Assembly: GCF_002846495.1 (NCBI RefSeq)
Contig: NZ_PJNE01000001.1
Location: 1,674,001-1,738,000, forward strand
Source of the DNA: Phycicoccus duodecadis
Lineage (GTDB): Bacteria > Actinomycetota > Actinomycetes > Actinomycetales > Dermatophilaceae
Length of the DNA: 64,000 nucleotides
Reading direction: 5' to 3'
In this document: one piece after another, positions 17,284 to 25,892 of the stretch
Layout of the letters: each line of letters opens with the position of its first letter
Position numbering within the stretch: the first letter of the stretch is position 1
Made by a program: the position numbers and the translations under genes
Notes under the pieces: model-generated
The model's input: only the letters and a program-made list of their open reading frames with translations
The model's database searches: none
Told to the model about the DNA's origin: nothing

Positions 17284-17322
17284 CGCCGGATGCTCTGCGT
17301 GTCGCCTCCTCTCGACCGGGTG

Positions 17323-18045
17323 TCAGGCGTCGAGGTCGCCCAGCACCGCCCGGACGCCGGCCTCGACCACCCCCGCGTCCGAGGTGACGGCGACGAACGG
17401 GATGCCGTGGGAGACGAGCGCCCGCGCCCGCTCGGGGGCACCGGCGAACCCGCCCACGAGGATGCCCTGGCGCTCTGCGGCCGCGACCACCCGCGCGAGC
17501 GGGCCGGTGGGGTCGTGGTCGGCGAGCAGCGCCTCCGGGGTGGTGCCCAATGAGAGCGACAGGTCGAACGGCCCGACGAACAGCCCGTCGACACCGGGGG
17601 TGGCCGCGATGACGTCGACGTCGTCGAGCGCGCCGGAGGTCTCGACCATCACCCAGCACTGCACCGCCTGGTTGGCCTCCTCGGGTGTGGTGGTGGTGCC
17701 GCCCCAGAGCGGCGCGAAGGGGCCCCAGCTGCGGTCGCCCAGCGGCGGGTACCGGGTGGCCAGGGCGGCCCGCCCGGCGTCGGCCACCCCCTCGACCGAC
17801 GGGACGATGACGCCCGCGGCCCCGGCATCGAGGGCGGCCCCGATCCAGGCGGCGTCGACCGCGGGCACCCGCACCAGGAACGGTGTGGGCGCCCCGGCCA
17901 GGGCGCGGCCGATGACGTGCAGGGCCGCCCGGTCGACGGGGCCGTGCTGGGCGTCGAGCGCCAGCCAGTCGAAGCCGCCGGAGGCCAGCCTCAGCAGCAG
18001 GTCGACGTCGGTGGTGCTGGTCCAGATGCCGCGGGAGGTCTCCAT
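17323..18045 (-). CDS. HpcH/HpaI aldolase family protein
   Basis: The 240-residue protein has the HpcH/HpaI layout: WLALDAQHGPVD near the N-terminus, GAAGVIVPSVEGV, VMVETSGALDDVDVIAATPGVDGLFVGPFDLSLSLG. In that pattern a Glu and an Asp bind the divalent metal. Members cleave or form 2-keto-3-deoxy acids (pyruvate aldolases). The gene overlaps nothing; the DNA ligase gene lies upstream on the same strand with a 16-base gap, so the two may be cotranscribed. It may process sugar acids, but no partner dehydratase is nearby. A palindromic repeat interrupted by the IS lies just after the stop. Confidence 0.85.
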   Translation of the reverse strand: METSRGIWTSTTDVDLLLRLASGGFDWLALDAQHGPVDRAALHVIGRALAGAPTPFLVRVPAVDAAWIGAALDAGAAGVIVPSVEGVADAGRAALATRYPPLGDRSWGPFAPLWGGTTTTPEEANQAVQCWVMVETSGALDDVDVIAATPGVDGLFVGPFDLSLSLGTTPEALLADHDPTGPLARVVAAAERQGILVGGFAGAPERARALVSHGIPFVAVTSDAGVVEAGVRAVLGDLDA

Positions 18046-18061
18046 CCCGCCATCCTGCCGG

Positions 18062-19597
18062 TCAGCCGGGCCCGAGCGCGCGCACCGCGTCGATGGTGTC
18101 GGCCTCGTCGGCCGTCTTGTCGTCGCGGTAGCGCAGGACCCGCGCGAAGCGCAGCGCGATGCCGCCCGGGTAGCGCGACGATCGCTGGATGCCGTCGATC
18201 GCGATCTCGACGACCTGCTCGGGGCGCACCGTGACCACGTACCCGTCGGCCGGGCCGTCGGCCAGCGCGGTGAAACGCTCGGTCTGCCACGCGAGCATCT
18301 CGTCCGTCATCCCCTTGAAGGTCTTCCCGACCATCACGAAGCCGCCGGTCTCGGGGTCGCGCGCGCCGAGGTGGATGTTCGAGAGCCAGCCCTGGCGCCG
18401 CCCCGACCCGCGCTCGACCGCCAGCACGACCAGGTCGAGGGTGTGGGTGGGCTTGACCTTGACCCAGCCGCTCCCCCGGCGGCCCGCGGCGTACGGCGCT
18501 GCCGCGTCCTTGACGACGACGCCCTCGTGGCCGGCGGCGACCAGGCCGCCGAAGAAGGACGCGGCCTCGGCGGGGTCCGTGGTGCGCACCCGCGGGACGA
18601 GCAGGTGCGGCGCCAGCGCCTCGAGCACCTCATGCCGCTCGAGCGCGGGGGCATCCACCAGGTCGCGACCGTCGGCGTGCAGCACGTCGAAGAGGTAGGT
18701 GGTCAGGGGCACCTCGGCCCGGAGCCGCTCGACGTCGGCGGAGCTGGCCGTGCGGGCCCCGGTGACCTGGAACGGCGCCGGCCGCCCGTCGTCGTGGAGG
18801 ACGATGGCCTCGCCGTCGAGCACGAGGTCGCCGCCGGGCAGCGCCGCGACCGCCTCGACGACCTCGGGCACCCGGTCGGTGATCTCGTCGAGGCTGCGGG
18901 TGAAGACGGTGACGGCCCCGTCGCGCCGGTGGACCTGCACGCGGATGCCGTCGAGCTTGCCGTCGACCAGCATCTCGGCGCCGGCGAACCCCTCGACCGC
19001 CTCCGCGGTGGTCTTGGCCGAGCCGGCGAGCATCGGGCGCAGCGGGCGCCCGACCACCAGCCCGACCTGCTCGAGCGCCGCCCGGCCCCCCTCGGCCGCG
19101 AGCCCGGCGACGACGTGGGTGGAGCCGGCGAGCATCACGGCCCGGCGGACCACGGCGTCGGGGACGTCGAAGGCCCGGGCGAGGGCGGCCAGCACCACGC
19201 CGTCGAGAGCGCCCTGGCGGAGGTTGCCCGTCATCAGGGCGCGGAGGAAGGCCTGCTCGTCGGCCGTGGCGCGCGCCATCAGCTCGACCAGGGCGCCTCG
19301 CCGGGATGCCGTGGAGCCGGCGCCGGCCGTGGCGGCGAGCCGGTCGAAGGCGGCGTCGACCTCGGCCACCGTCAGCGACGACTCGGCCGCGGGCGCGGGC
19401 AGCGACCCGAGGGAGCGGTACCCGACCCCGAGGCGCCTCTGCGGGAGCACCCCGGAGAGGAACGCGACGACGGTGCCGACCTCGGTGGCGTCGGCCCGGG
19501 CGACCAGCCCGGCGATGGCCTCGGTCTTGGCCGTGCGCGATCGGGTGGCCGCGACCTGGTGGGAGACCGCGACGAGGTCGGCGAGGGCGACGTCCAT
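18062..19597 (-). CDS. lig: ATP-dependent DNA ligase, LigB type
   Basis: The 511-residue protein has an N-terminal DNA-binding domain (residues 1 to about 185), a nucleotidyltransferase domain with the adenylation motif VDGKLDGIRV (Lys214), and an OB-fold ending near FARVLRYRDDK. Motifs LDGEAIV, YLFDVLH, EGVVVKD and WVKVKP are in order. This is the ATP-dependent ligase of the archaeal/eukaryotic LigI type that many actinobacteria carry beside the essential NAD-dependent LigA; it is thought to act in repair. ATG 19597 begins a good N-terminus. It shares the strand and a 16-base gap with the downstream aldolase. Confidence 0.93.
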   Translation of the reverse strand: MDVALADLVAVSHQVAATRSRTAKTEAIAGLVARADATEVGTVVAFLSGVLPQRRLGVGYRSLGSLPAPAAESSLTVAEVDAAFDRLAATAGAGSTASRRGALVELMARATADEQAFLRALMTGNLRQGALDGVVLAALARAFDVPDAVVRRAVMLAGSTHVVAGLAAEGGRAALEQVGLVVGRPLRPMLAGSAKTTAEAVEGFAGAEMLVDGKLDGIRVQVHRRDGAVTVFTRSLDEITDRVPEVVEAVAALPGGDLVLDGEAIVLHDDGRPAPFQVTGARTASSADVERLRAEVPLTTYLFDVLHADGRDLVDAPALERHEVLEALAPHLLVPRVRTTDPAEAASFFGGLVAAGHEGVVVKDAAAPYAAGRRGSGWVKVKPTHTLDLVVLAVERGSGRRQGWLSNIHLGARDPETGGFVMVGKTFKGMTDEMLAWQTERFTALADGPADGYVVTVRPEQVVEIAIDGIQRSSRYPGGIALRFARVLRYRDDKTADEADTIDAVRALGPG

Positions 19598-19650
19598 CCG
19601 GCCATCCTGCCCGCGCCCACCGACAGCCCGCTCCCCCCGGACCCCCCTCG

Positions 19651-19675
19651 GCTTTTCGGGGTGACCCCGAAAAGC
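19651..19675 (-). terminator. stem-loop downstream of the acetyltransferase gene
   Basis: GCTTTTCGGGG (19651-19661) and CCCCGAAAAGC (19665-19675) form a perfect 11-bp stem with a 3-base loop. It lies between the acetyltransferase stop (19763) and the ligase start (19597), both on the minus strand. No T-tract follows. Confidence 0.6.
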
Positions 19676-19762
19676 GCACCAGACACGAGCTGCGAGCCGG
19701 GGTCCCGTGCAGCAGGTCTTGTCTCGCGCGCCGGCCCGCTCCCACCGAGGCCGCGACCGGCC

Positions 19763-20197
19763 TCAGCGAGCGAGGCGCATCGGCACGTGCGGGATGCCGT
19801 CCTCGACGAACTCGTCGCCGTCGCGCGCGAACCCGAACCGGGCGTACCACCCCTCGAGGTAGGGCTGGGCGTCGAGCACCACCGGGCCCCGCGCCGCCGC
19901 GAGCGCCCCGCCCATGAGCTCGGCCGCCACCCCGGCCCCCCGCGCGGACGCCGCCGTCGCCACCCGCCCGATGCGCGCCACGCCGGCGCCGTCGTCGAGC
20001 ACCCGCAGCGTCGCCACGACCGACCCGTCCGCCCCCTCGGCCCACCACTGCACGGTGGCCGCCTCGAGGTCGCGCCCGTCGAGGTCGGGGTACAGGCACG
20101 CCTGCTCGAGGACGAACACGTCCTGGCGCAGCCGCATCAGCGCGTACAGGGTCTCGGCGGACAGCTCGCGCGTGGGGGCGCAACGGACGGTGGGCAC
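19763..20197 (-). CDS. GNAT-family N-acetyltransferase, ElaA-like
   Basis: The 144-residue protein has the ElaA-type N-terminus (LYALMRLRQDVFVLEQ), a DLDGRDLEAATVQWWAE segment and the acetyl-CoA site IGRVATAASARGAGVAAELM. The family transfers acetyl from acetyl-CoA to an unknown amine. The GTG that gives VPTVRC is chosen because the open frame further upstream runs through a perfect inverted repeat, which is not coding. The gene is flanked on both sides by stem-loops and is probably monocistronic. Confidence 0.75.
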   Translation of the reverse strand: MPTVRCAPTRELSAETLYALMRLRQDVFVLEQACLYPDLDGRDLEAATVQWWAEGADGSVVATLRVLDDGAGVARIGRVATAASARGAGVAAELMGGALAAARGPVVLDAQPYLEGWYARFGFARDGDEFVEDGIPHVPMRLAR

Positions 20198-20227
20198 GCC
20201 CTCCACCCTAGGCACCGCCACCACGCA

Positions 20228-20277
20228 CGAACGTGTGTGAAGAACGTCGGTATGCCGACGTTCTTCACACACGTTCG
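20228..20277 (-). terminator. perfect 23-bp stem-loop
   Basis: A left arm (20228-20250) starting CGAACGTGTGTGAAGAACG pairs without mismatch with 20255-20277 across a 4-base loop, TATG. It lies 12 bases after the stop of the enoyl-CoA hydratase gene and just upstream of the acetyltransferase, so it probably ends the hydratase transcript. The stem is only moderately GC-rich compared with neighbouring hairpins. Confidence 0.7.
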
Positions 20278-20289
20278 GGGAAAGCAGGG

Positions 20290-21051
20290 TCAGTGGCCGC
20301 GGAACTCCGCCGGGCGCTTGGCGACGAACGCCGCGGCGCCCTCGCGGTGGTCGGCCGTTCCGCCGAGCATCCGCTGGCCGGTGTCCTCGCGACCCAGCGC
20401 GCCCTCGACGTCGACGCTCGCCGCGTTGATGGCCGCCTTGGTCTCGGCCAGCGCCAGGGTGGCCCCGCCGGCGAAGGCCGCGAGCAGGGCGTCGGCCCGG
20501 GCCGCGAACCCCGCCGCCGGCACCGACTCGGCCACCAGCCCCCAGTCGGCCGCAGTGGCGCCGTCGAGCTTCTCACCGGTGAGGGCCAGGCGCATTGCGC
20601 GGGCCCGGCCCACCGACGCCGCCACCAGCGCGGTCGAGCCACCGTCGGGCATCAGGCCGATGCGGGCGAAGGCCAGCACGAACGGGGCTTCGTCGGCGGC
20701 CAGCACGTAGTCGCAGGCCAGGGCCATGGGCACCCCGATGCCGGCCGCCACCCCGTGGACCAGCGCGACGACCGGCGTGCGGGTGGCCAGGAGCGCCCGC
20801 ACCAGCTCGGCGCCGGCGTCGAGCACACCCATCTGCGCGCCCTCGGCCGTCAGCGGGGCGCCGGAGCAGAACCCGCGGCCCTCGCCGCCGAGCGCGATGA
20901 CGCGCACCTGCGGGTCGGCGTCGAAGGCGCGCACGGCCTCGACCACGGCCGCGCACATGTCCGGGTCGACGGCGTTGAGCCGCTCCGGGGCGTTGAGGGT
21001 GATCCGTCCGATGGGGCCGTCCGCCTCGACGCGGACCCGCTCGCTGCTCAT
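20290..21051 (-). CDS. enoyl-CoA hydratase/isomerase family protein
   Basis: About 253 residues of crotonase fold: GRITLNAPERLNAV near the N-terminus, GEGRGFCSGAPL (oxyanion hole), PVVALVHGVAAGIGVPMALACDYVLAA and IGLMPDGGSTALVAASVGRARAMRL. Members hydrate or isomerise acyl-CoA thioesters in fatty-acid or side-chain degradation. In the second oxyanion region GAAGIG is normal, but the catalytic Glu of classical hydratases is not evident at GLMPDGG, so the exact reaction is uncertain. ATG 21051 (MSSERVRV) is preferred over an ATG six codons upstream. A CoA-transferase gene lies upstream on the same strand. Confidence 0.82.
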   Translation of the reverse strand: MSSERVRVEADGPIGRITLNAPERLNAVDPDMCAAVVEAVRAFDADPQVRVIALGGEGRGFCSGAPLTAEGAQMGVLDAGAELVRALLATRTPVVALVHGVAAGIGVPMALACDYVLAADEAPFVLAFARIGLMPDGGSTALVAASVGRARAMRLALTGEKLDGATAADWGLVAESVPAAGFAARADALLAAFAGGATLALAETKAAINAASVDVEGALGREDTGQRMLGGTADHREGAAAFVAKRPAEFRGH

Positions 21052-21138
21052 GCCCACATCCAACCCCACCGGATGCCGCCACGGCGCGCCACGGCCGCGG
21101 GTGTCCGCGGGACCGCCCCGACGGGACGGACCTCCGGC

Positions 21139-22275
21139 TCAGGCCTGGGCGACCGCCCCCGACGCCAGCAACGCGTCGACCTCGGCGGCGGTGAAACCCC
21201 GCGCGCTCAGGTACGTCGTGGTGTCCGCCCCGGGCACGGGCTCCGGGCCCGGCCCCGCCTGCGGGGTGCCCGAGAACCGCGGCGTGGGTGCCGGCACCGG
21301 CGTGCCGCCCGGACCGTCGACGAAGGTGCGCCGGGCCGCCAGGTGGGGATGCGCCGACGCCTCGGCCAGCGACAGCACCGGCGCCACGCACGCGTCGGTG
21401 CCCTCGAAGACCGCCGCCCACTCGTCCCGGGTGCGCGACGCGAAGGCCGCGGTGAACGCCGCGCGCTGGGCCGGCCAGGTGGCGCGGTCGGCCTGCTCGA
21501 ACTCGCCCCCGACGCCCAGCACGGCCACGAGCTCCGCCCAGAACTGCGGCTCCAAGGCCCCGACCGCCACGAAGCGGCCGTCGGCGCACTCGTACACGTC
21601 GTAGAAGGGCGCACCCCCGTCGACCAGGTTGGCGGCCCGCTCGTCACGCCAGGCGCCGGCGCCGAGCATCCCGTGCACCATCGACAGCAGGTGGGCGCTG
21701 CCGTCGACCATGGCGGCGTCGACGACCTGCCCGCGCCCGGTGACGCCCCGCGACACCAGCGCCGCCAGCACCCCGGCCACGAGGTACATCGCGCCGCCGC
21801 CGAAGTCGCCGACCAGCGGCACCGGCGCCACCGGGCGCTCGCGCGGCCCGAGCGCGTGCAGGGTCCCCGACAGCGCCGCGTACGTGATGTCGTGCCCGGC
21901 CCGCGATGCCCAGGGCCCGTCCTGCCCCCAGCCGGTCATCCGGCCGACGACCAGGCGGGGGTTGGCGGTCAGCAGCGCGGCCGGGTCGAGCCCGAGCCGC
22001 TCGAGCACACCGGGGCGGAAGCCCTCGAGGAGCACGTCGGCATCCTCGAGCAGCCGCCGCACCACCGCCACGCCATCCGGATGCTTGAGGTCGACCGCGA
22101 TGCTGGGCCGCGAGCGCCGCAGGCCGCCCTGGAGCGCCAGCACGTTGCGCTCCCCCGGCCGGTCGACGCGCACCACGTCGGCGCCGAGCTCGGCCAGGAC
22201 CATCGCGGCGAACGGCCCGGGCCCGATGCCGCCGAGCTCGGCCACCCGGACGCCGGCCAGCGGCCCGGTCGTCAT
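21139..22275 (-). CDS. CaiB/BaiF CoA-transferase family protein
   Basis: The 378-residue protein has the family III CoA-transferase pattern: LAGVRVAELGGIGPGPFAAMVLAELGADVVRV at the start, the aspartate region GHDITYAALSG, and VPLVGDFGGGAMYLVAG. Its C-terminus, with the HPHLAARRTFV motif, resembles alpha-methylacyl-CoA racemase (Amacr/Mcr). It moves CoA between carboxylic acids or epimerises 2-methylacyl-CoA. Its neighbours, an enoyl-CoA hydratase downstream and an F420 oxidoreductase 23 bases upstream, suggest a small acyl-CoA cluster. ATG 22275 begins the conserved N-terminus. Confidence 0.88.
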   Translation of the reverse strand: MTTGPLAGVRVAELGGIGPGPFAAMVLAELGADVVRVDRPGERNVLALQGGLRRSRPSIAVDLKHPDGVAVVRRLLEDADVLLEGFRPGVLERLGLDPAALLTANPRLVVGRMTGWGQDGPWASRAGHDITYAALSGTLHALGPRERPVAPVPLVGDFGGGAMYLVAGVLAALVSRGVTGRGQVVDAAMVDGSAHLLSMVHGMLGAGAWRDERAANLVDGGAPFYDVYECADGRFVAVGALEPQFWAELVAVLGVGGEFEQADRATWPAQRAAFTAAFASRTRDEWAAVFEGTDACVAPVLSLAEASAHPHLAARRTFVDGPGGTPVPAPTPRFSGTPQAGPGPEPVPGADTTTYLSARGFTAAEVDALLASGAVAQA

Positions 22276-22298
22276 CCTCGGGTCGGCCCCGGCTCCGC

Positions 22299-23336
22299 TC
22301 ACCGCGCGGCGGGGACGAGCTCGCGCAGCCCGGGCACGACCTGTTCGGTGAAGGTGCGCAGGAAACGCTCCTGGTCGTGGCCCGGCCCGTGCACCACGAG
22401 GTGGTCGAAGCCGAGGTCGGTGTAGAACCGCAGCGCCTCGACGACGTCCTCGGGCTTCGAGGTGACCACCCACCGCTTGGCGACCTGCTCGATCGGCAGC
22501 TCGTCGGCGGCGCGCTCCATCTCCTCGGGTGAGTGGATGGAGTGCTTCTGCTCGGCGCTCAGCGACAGCGGCGCCCAGAAGCGGGTGTTCTCGAGGGCCT
22601 GCTCGGGGTCGGGGTCGTAGGAGACCTTGATCTCGATCATCCGGTCGATGTCGTCGTGGCCGCGGCCGGCCTTGTCGAGCCCCTCGTCGACCGCCGGCAC
22701 CAGCTGGTCGCGGTAGAGCTCCTCGCCCTTGCCGGAGGTGCAGATGAAGCCGTCGCCGTGGCGCCCGGCGTAGCGCGCCACCATCGGTCCGCCGGCGGCG
22801 ACGTAGACGGGCACCGGCTGGTCGGGGCGGTCGTAGATCGCGGCGTCCTCGGTGCGGTAGTACTCGCCCTCGAAGGTGACCCGCGGCTCGGTCCAGAGCC
22901 GCCGCATCAGCGTGACGGCCTCGCGCAGGCGGGCGAAGCGCTCCTTGAACTCGGGCCACTCGCCCTCGGTGACCGAGCCCACCGCGATCTCGTTCAGGGC
23001 CTCACCGGTGCCGACCCCGAGCATGACGCGGCCGGGAGCCAGGCACGCCATCGTGGCGAAGGTCTGCGCGACCACCGGCGGGTTGTAGCGGAAGGTCGGC
23101 GTCATCACCGAGGTGCCGAGCATGATCCGCTCGGTGCGCGCGAGCACCCACGACATCCAGGCGATGGAGTTGGGGGCGTGGCCACCCTCGAGGCGCCACG
23201 GCTGGAAGTGGTCGGAGATGGTGACCGAGTCGAGCCCGAGCTCCTCGGCCAGGACCGCGAAGCCGGCCAGGCCGGCGGGGTCGAACTGCTCGGCGGAGGC
23301 CTTGTACCCGACCCGGAGTCGCTGCGACGTCGTCAT
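22299..23336 (-). CDS. fgd: F420-dependent glucose-6-phosphate dehydrogenase
   Basis: The 345-residue protein matches Fgd closely: [80 protein letters not shown] and [18 protein letters not shown]. The His of SDHFQPW and the Glu of the EALNE region are the residues that act in hydride transfer. It oxidises glucose-6-phosphate to 6-phosphogluconolactone and reduces coenzyme F420, feeding F420H2 to reductases. It shows that this organism uses F420. The ATG follows a weak ribosome-binding site. The CoA-transferase gene is 23 bases downstream on the same strand. Confidence 0.92.
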   Translation of the reverse strand: MTTSQRLRVGYKASAEQFDPAGLAGFAVLAEELGLDSVTISDHFQPWRLEGGHAPNSIAWMSWVLARTERIMLGTSVMTPTFRYNPPVVAQTFATMACLAPGRVMLGVGTGEALNEIAVGSVTEGEWPEFKERFARLREAVTLMRRLWTEPRVTFEGEYYRTEDAAIYDRPDQPVPVYVAAGGPMVARYAGRHGDGFICTSGKGEELYRDQLVPAVDEGLDKAGRGHDDIDRMIEIKVSYDPDPEQALENTRFWAPLSLSAEQKHSIHSPEEMERAADELPIEQVAKRWVVTSKPEDVVEALRFYTDLGFDHLVVHGPGHDQERFLRTFTEQVVPGLRELVPAAR

Positions 23337-23390
23337 CGCTCCATCCTGCTACAGCCGATGGGCCGACGGGAGGGGCGACCGCGACGGGAA

Positions 23391-23481
23391 CGGACCGTCC
23401 CCCTCGAACGGTCCGCACCCCGCCTGCCGGTGGTGCGTTCCCGGGCCATCAGCCCCCCGATGGCCCGGGTACCGCACCACC
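23391..23481. repeat. two hairpins in the divergent fgd/DUF1345 intergenic region
   Basis: CGGACCG (23391-23397) pairs with CGGTCCG (23409-23415). Next, GGTGGTGCG and CCCGGGCCATC (23429-23450) pair with GATGGCCCGGG and CGCACCACC (23459-23481), a 20-bp stem with one small internal loop. Both flanking genes point away, so these are not terminators. They may be 5'-leader structures, an RNA or operators. The rest of the 265-base gap shows no gene. Confidence 0.5.
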
Positions 23482-23601
23482 GTCCCCCGGTGGCGCGATG
23501 CGACCACTGTGGAGGAGGCCGCTACGCGCTCGCTGCGAATCCGCTGCGCGGCCGCGCCGGATGCCGCCCCCGGTGCGCCCACCGGGGGCTAGCGTGACGT
23601 C

Positions 23602-24228
23602 GTGCGCCACCCCCGACGTCATCTGCTCGTGGCCGGGCTGCTGCTCGCGCTCACCGCCCTGCTCGTGCCGCTCCCCGCTGCCGCCTCGTGGCCGGCCCAC
23701 GTCCTGCTCGGATGGTCCGTCGGTGCCGTCGCGTTCAGCGTCCCCGTGCTGGTCCTGAGCCACCGGATGAGCGCCGGGGCCACCGCCGACCTGTTCGAGG
23801 GGGCGGACGGGGGGCGCACCGAGACCGACGTGATCGTGGTCCTGGCGGCCTTCGCCAGCCTGGGCGCGATCGGCGTGATGCTGGGCGGCAGCGGGGGGAG
23901 CCGGGCGTTCGAGGCCGGCGTGACGATGCTCGCGGTCGGCGCCAGCTGGCTGGCCATCCACAGCGTCTACACCCTGCGCTACGCCCGCCACTACCTCGTC
24001 AACGAGCCCGGGTGCATCCAGTTCGAGGGGTCCGACCCGCCGCGGCTGTCCGACTTCGCGTACCTGTCCTTCACCCTCGGCATGACCTACCAGGTCTCCG
24101 ACACCGACCTGCAGACCTCCGAGGTCCGGCGCATCGTGCTGCGGCACACGCTGCTGAGCTACCTCTTCGGCACCGTCATCGTGGCGGCGACGATCAACCT
24201 CGTCGTGGGACTCGCCTCCGGCGGCTGA
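23602..24228 (+). CDS. DUF1345 integral membrane protein
   Basis: The 208-residue protein has about five hydrophobic segments and matches the DUF1345 pattern, notably [13 protein letters not shown] and [20 protein letters not shown] near the C-terminus. Its function is unknown in the family. The start is GTG 23602; no strong ribosome-binding site is visible. The valine-type dehydrogenase gene begins 26 bases after its stop on the same strand, so the two may be cotranscribed. Confidence 0.8.
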   Translation: MRHPRRHLLVAGLLLALTALLVPLPAAASWPAHVLLGWSVGAVAFSVPVLVLSHRMSAGATADLFEGADGGRTETDVIVVLAAFASLGAIGVMLGGSGGSRAFEAGVTMLAVGASWLAIHSVYTLRYARHYLVNEPGCIQFEGSDPPRLSDFAYLSFTLGMTYQVSDTDLQTSEVRRIVLRHTLLSYLFGTVIVAATINLVVGLASGG

Positions 24229-24254
24229 GGCGGCGCCGGTCTAGCGTGGAGGTC

Positions 24255-25364
24255 ATGGCCTCCGACCCCCGCGACCCCGCCGCCGCCGCCGACCTCACCG
24301 ATCTCGCCGCCCTGAGCGGCCACGAGCAGGTCGTGTTCTGCACCGACGCCGCCACGGGGCTGCGAGCCGTCATCGCGCTGCACTCCACCGCCCTCGGGCC
24401 AGGCCTCGGCGGCACCCGCTTCCACCCCTACCCCTCGATGGCCGCGGCCCTGGGCGACGCGCTGCGCCTCTCGCGCGCGATGTCGTACAAGAACGCGCTG
24501 GCCGGTCTCGACCACGGCGGCGGCAAGGCCGTCATCCTCGGCGACCCCGCCACGGACAAGACGCCCGAGCTGCTGCGCGCCTACGGCCGCTTCGTCGAGT
24601 CGCTCGGCGGCCGCTACGTGACCGCCTGCGACGTCGGCACCTACGTCGCCGACATGGACGTCGTCGCCGAGGAGACCCGGTGGGCCACCGGCCGCTCGCC
24701 CGAGCGCGGCGGGGCGGGCGACTCCTCGGAGCTGACCGCCCTCGGGGTCTTCCAGGGGATGCGCGCCGCCGCCCAGCACGTCTGGGGCGAGCCCACCCTG
24801 GCGGGGCGGCGCGTCGGCATCGCCGGAGTGGGCAAGGTGGGCTCCCGGCTGGCCGACCGCCTGCTCGACGACGGGGCCGAGGTCGTCGTCACCGACGTCG
24901 ACGCGGCCGCCGTGGCCCGGGTCACCGGGCGCCACCCGGAGGTCGGGACCGCCCCCGACGCCGCCACCCTGGCCGCCCAGGACCTCGACGTCTTCAGCCC
25001 CAACGCCCTGGGCGCCGCCCTCGACGACACCACCGTCGACGCCCTGCGCGCCCGCGTGGTGTGCGGGGGGGCCAACAACCAGCTGGCCCACGCGGGCACC
25101 GCCGCGCGGCTGGCCGGCCGGGGCATCGTCTACACCCCGGACTTCCTGGTCAACGCCGGTGGCGTCATCCAGGTCAGCGACGAGCTGCACGGCTTCGACA
25201 TGGAGCGCGCGGCCGGGCGCACCCGCGCGATCTTCGACAGCACCCTCGAGGTGCTGCGGGCGGCCGAGGCGGAGGGCACCACCCCGGCCGAGGCCGCCGA
25301 CCGGCTGGCCGAGCGCCGGATGGCCGCCGGTGGGCGCACCCCCTGGCTGCCGTCCACCACGTGA
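24255..25364 (+). CDS. vdh: Leu/Val/Phe-type amino acid dehydrogenase
   Basis: The 369-residue protein has [17 protein letters not shown], the substrate-binding and catalytic lysines in [19 protein letters not shown], and the NAD-binding site [24 protein letters not shown]. This is the actinobacterial valine dehydrogenase type of the Glu/Leu/Phe/Val dehydrogenase superfamily. It deaminates branched-chain amino acids to keto acids with NAD. ATG 24255 is preceded by GTGGAGGTC. The same gene stands close to the DUF3073 gene in many actinobacteria. The specificity (Val versus Leu) is not decided by sequence alone. Confidence 0.88.
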   Translation: MASDPRDPAAAADLTDLAALSGHEQVVFCTDAATGLRAVIALHSTALGPGLGGTRFHPYPSMAAALGDALRLSRAMSYKNALAGLDHGGGKAVILGDPATDKTPELLRAYGRFVESLGGRYVTACDVGTYVADMDVVAEETRWATGRSPERGGAGDSSELTALGVFQGMRAAAQHVWGEPTLAGRRVGIAGVGKVGSRLADRLLDDGAEVVVTDVDAAAVARVTGRHPEVGTAPDAATLAAQDLDVFSPNALGAALDDTTVDALRARVVCGGANNQLAHAGTAARLAGRGIVYTPDFLVNAGGVIQVSDELHGFDMERAAGRTRAIFDSTLEVLRAAEAEGTTPAEAADRLAERRMAAGGRTPWLPSTT

Positions 25365-25592
25365 GACGCCCCCGGCCGAGCCACACGGCGGAGAACCGGC
25401 GGGGCGCCGCCCGCGGCCTCCACGCCGGTGGTGCCGGCGTCGCCCTGCGTCAGCGGACGGCCCCCCCGCCATGTATCGTTGCCATCACGATTGCAACCAT
25501 TCCCGGAGCCGCTCCGCGACGCCGGATGACCCCTTCGCCGGGGTCCTCCGACCAGCGATGCCGCCCCGGCAGACGCACGAGGGGGTCACGCC

Positions 25593-25781
25593 ATGGGGCG
25601 CGGCCGAGCCAAGGCCAAGCAGACGAAGGTCGCCCGCGAGCTGAAGTACTTCAGCCCGGACACCGACCTCTCGGCACTTGAGCGAGAACTGCACACGCAG
25701 ACCAGTCCCGGTGGCGGCGCCGCCGAGCGCGACCGGGACGACGACGACGACTACGACTCCTGGGCCACCGGCCGGCGCTGA
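25593..25781 (+). CDS. DUF3073 small protein
   Basis: The 62-residue protein begins MGRGRAKAKQTKVARELKY, the invariant start of DUF3073, and ends in an acidic stretch (DRDDDDDYDSW). It is a conserved actinobacterial protein of unknown function. In mycobacteria its gene faces purM convergently. The same arrangement is here but with three genes inserted between (25893-28396). The 228-base upstream gap contains an AT-richer stretch (TATCGTTGCCATCACGATTG around 25475) that may hold the promoter. Confidence 0.88.
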   Translation: MGRGRAKAKQTKVARELKYFSPDTDLSALERELHTQTSPGGGAAERDRDDDDDYDSWATGRR

Positions 25782-25892
25782 CGTCGGCCGGGACCCCCTC
25801 CGGCTCCCGCCATTCCTCGTGGTGTGCCCTCGGGCCGCACCTCCTGTGCACCCTGGTGGTCATGCCTGCGCGCCGTCTGACATGCTCCGGTC

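Larger units (their letters stand above)
15998..17317. repeat. palindromic intergenic repeat A, interrupted by IS30-family element
   Basis: The left arm (15998-16020) begins GGTCGAGAGGAGGCGACACG; the right arm (17295-17317) is its exact reverse complement, 23 of 23 bases. Removing the IS and one target duplication restores a 23-bp stem with a 19-base loop: 8 bases, CGC, 8 bases. The insertion is exactly central. The element lies downstream of the aldolase gene (minus strand), where it could terminate transcription. Confidence 0.85.

Noticed and set aside
20198..20272. N-terminal extension of the acetyltransferase starting in the stem-loop
   Set aside because: The extension would be encoded by one arm of a perfect 23-bp inverted repeat and the same peptide appears on the other strand, so it is a product of the palindrome.
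17045..20710. A 1221-codon open frame on the plus strand
   Set aside because: It runs antisense to the aldolase, ligase and acetyltransferase genes and through two hairpins. Its composition is low-complexity Arg/Ala/Gly/Pro, the usual shadow of GC-rich coding DNA.
23349..23582. A 77-codon minus-strand frame in the fgd/DUF1345 gap
   Set aside because: It crosses both hairpins, has no ribosome-binding site and shows biased low-complexity sequence.
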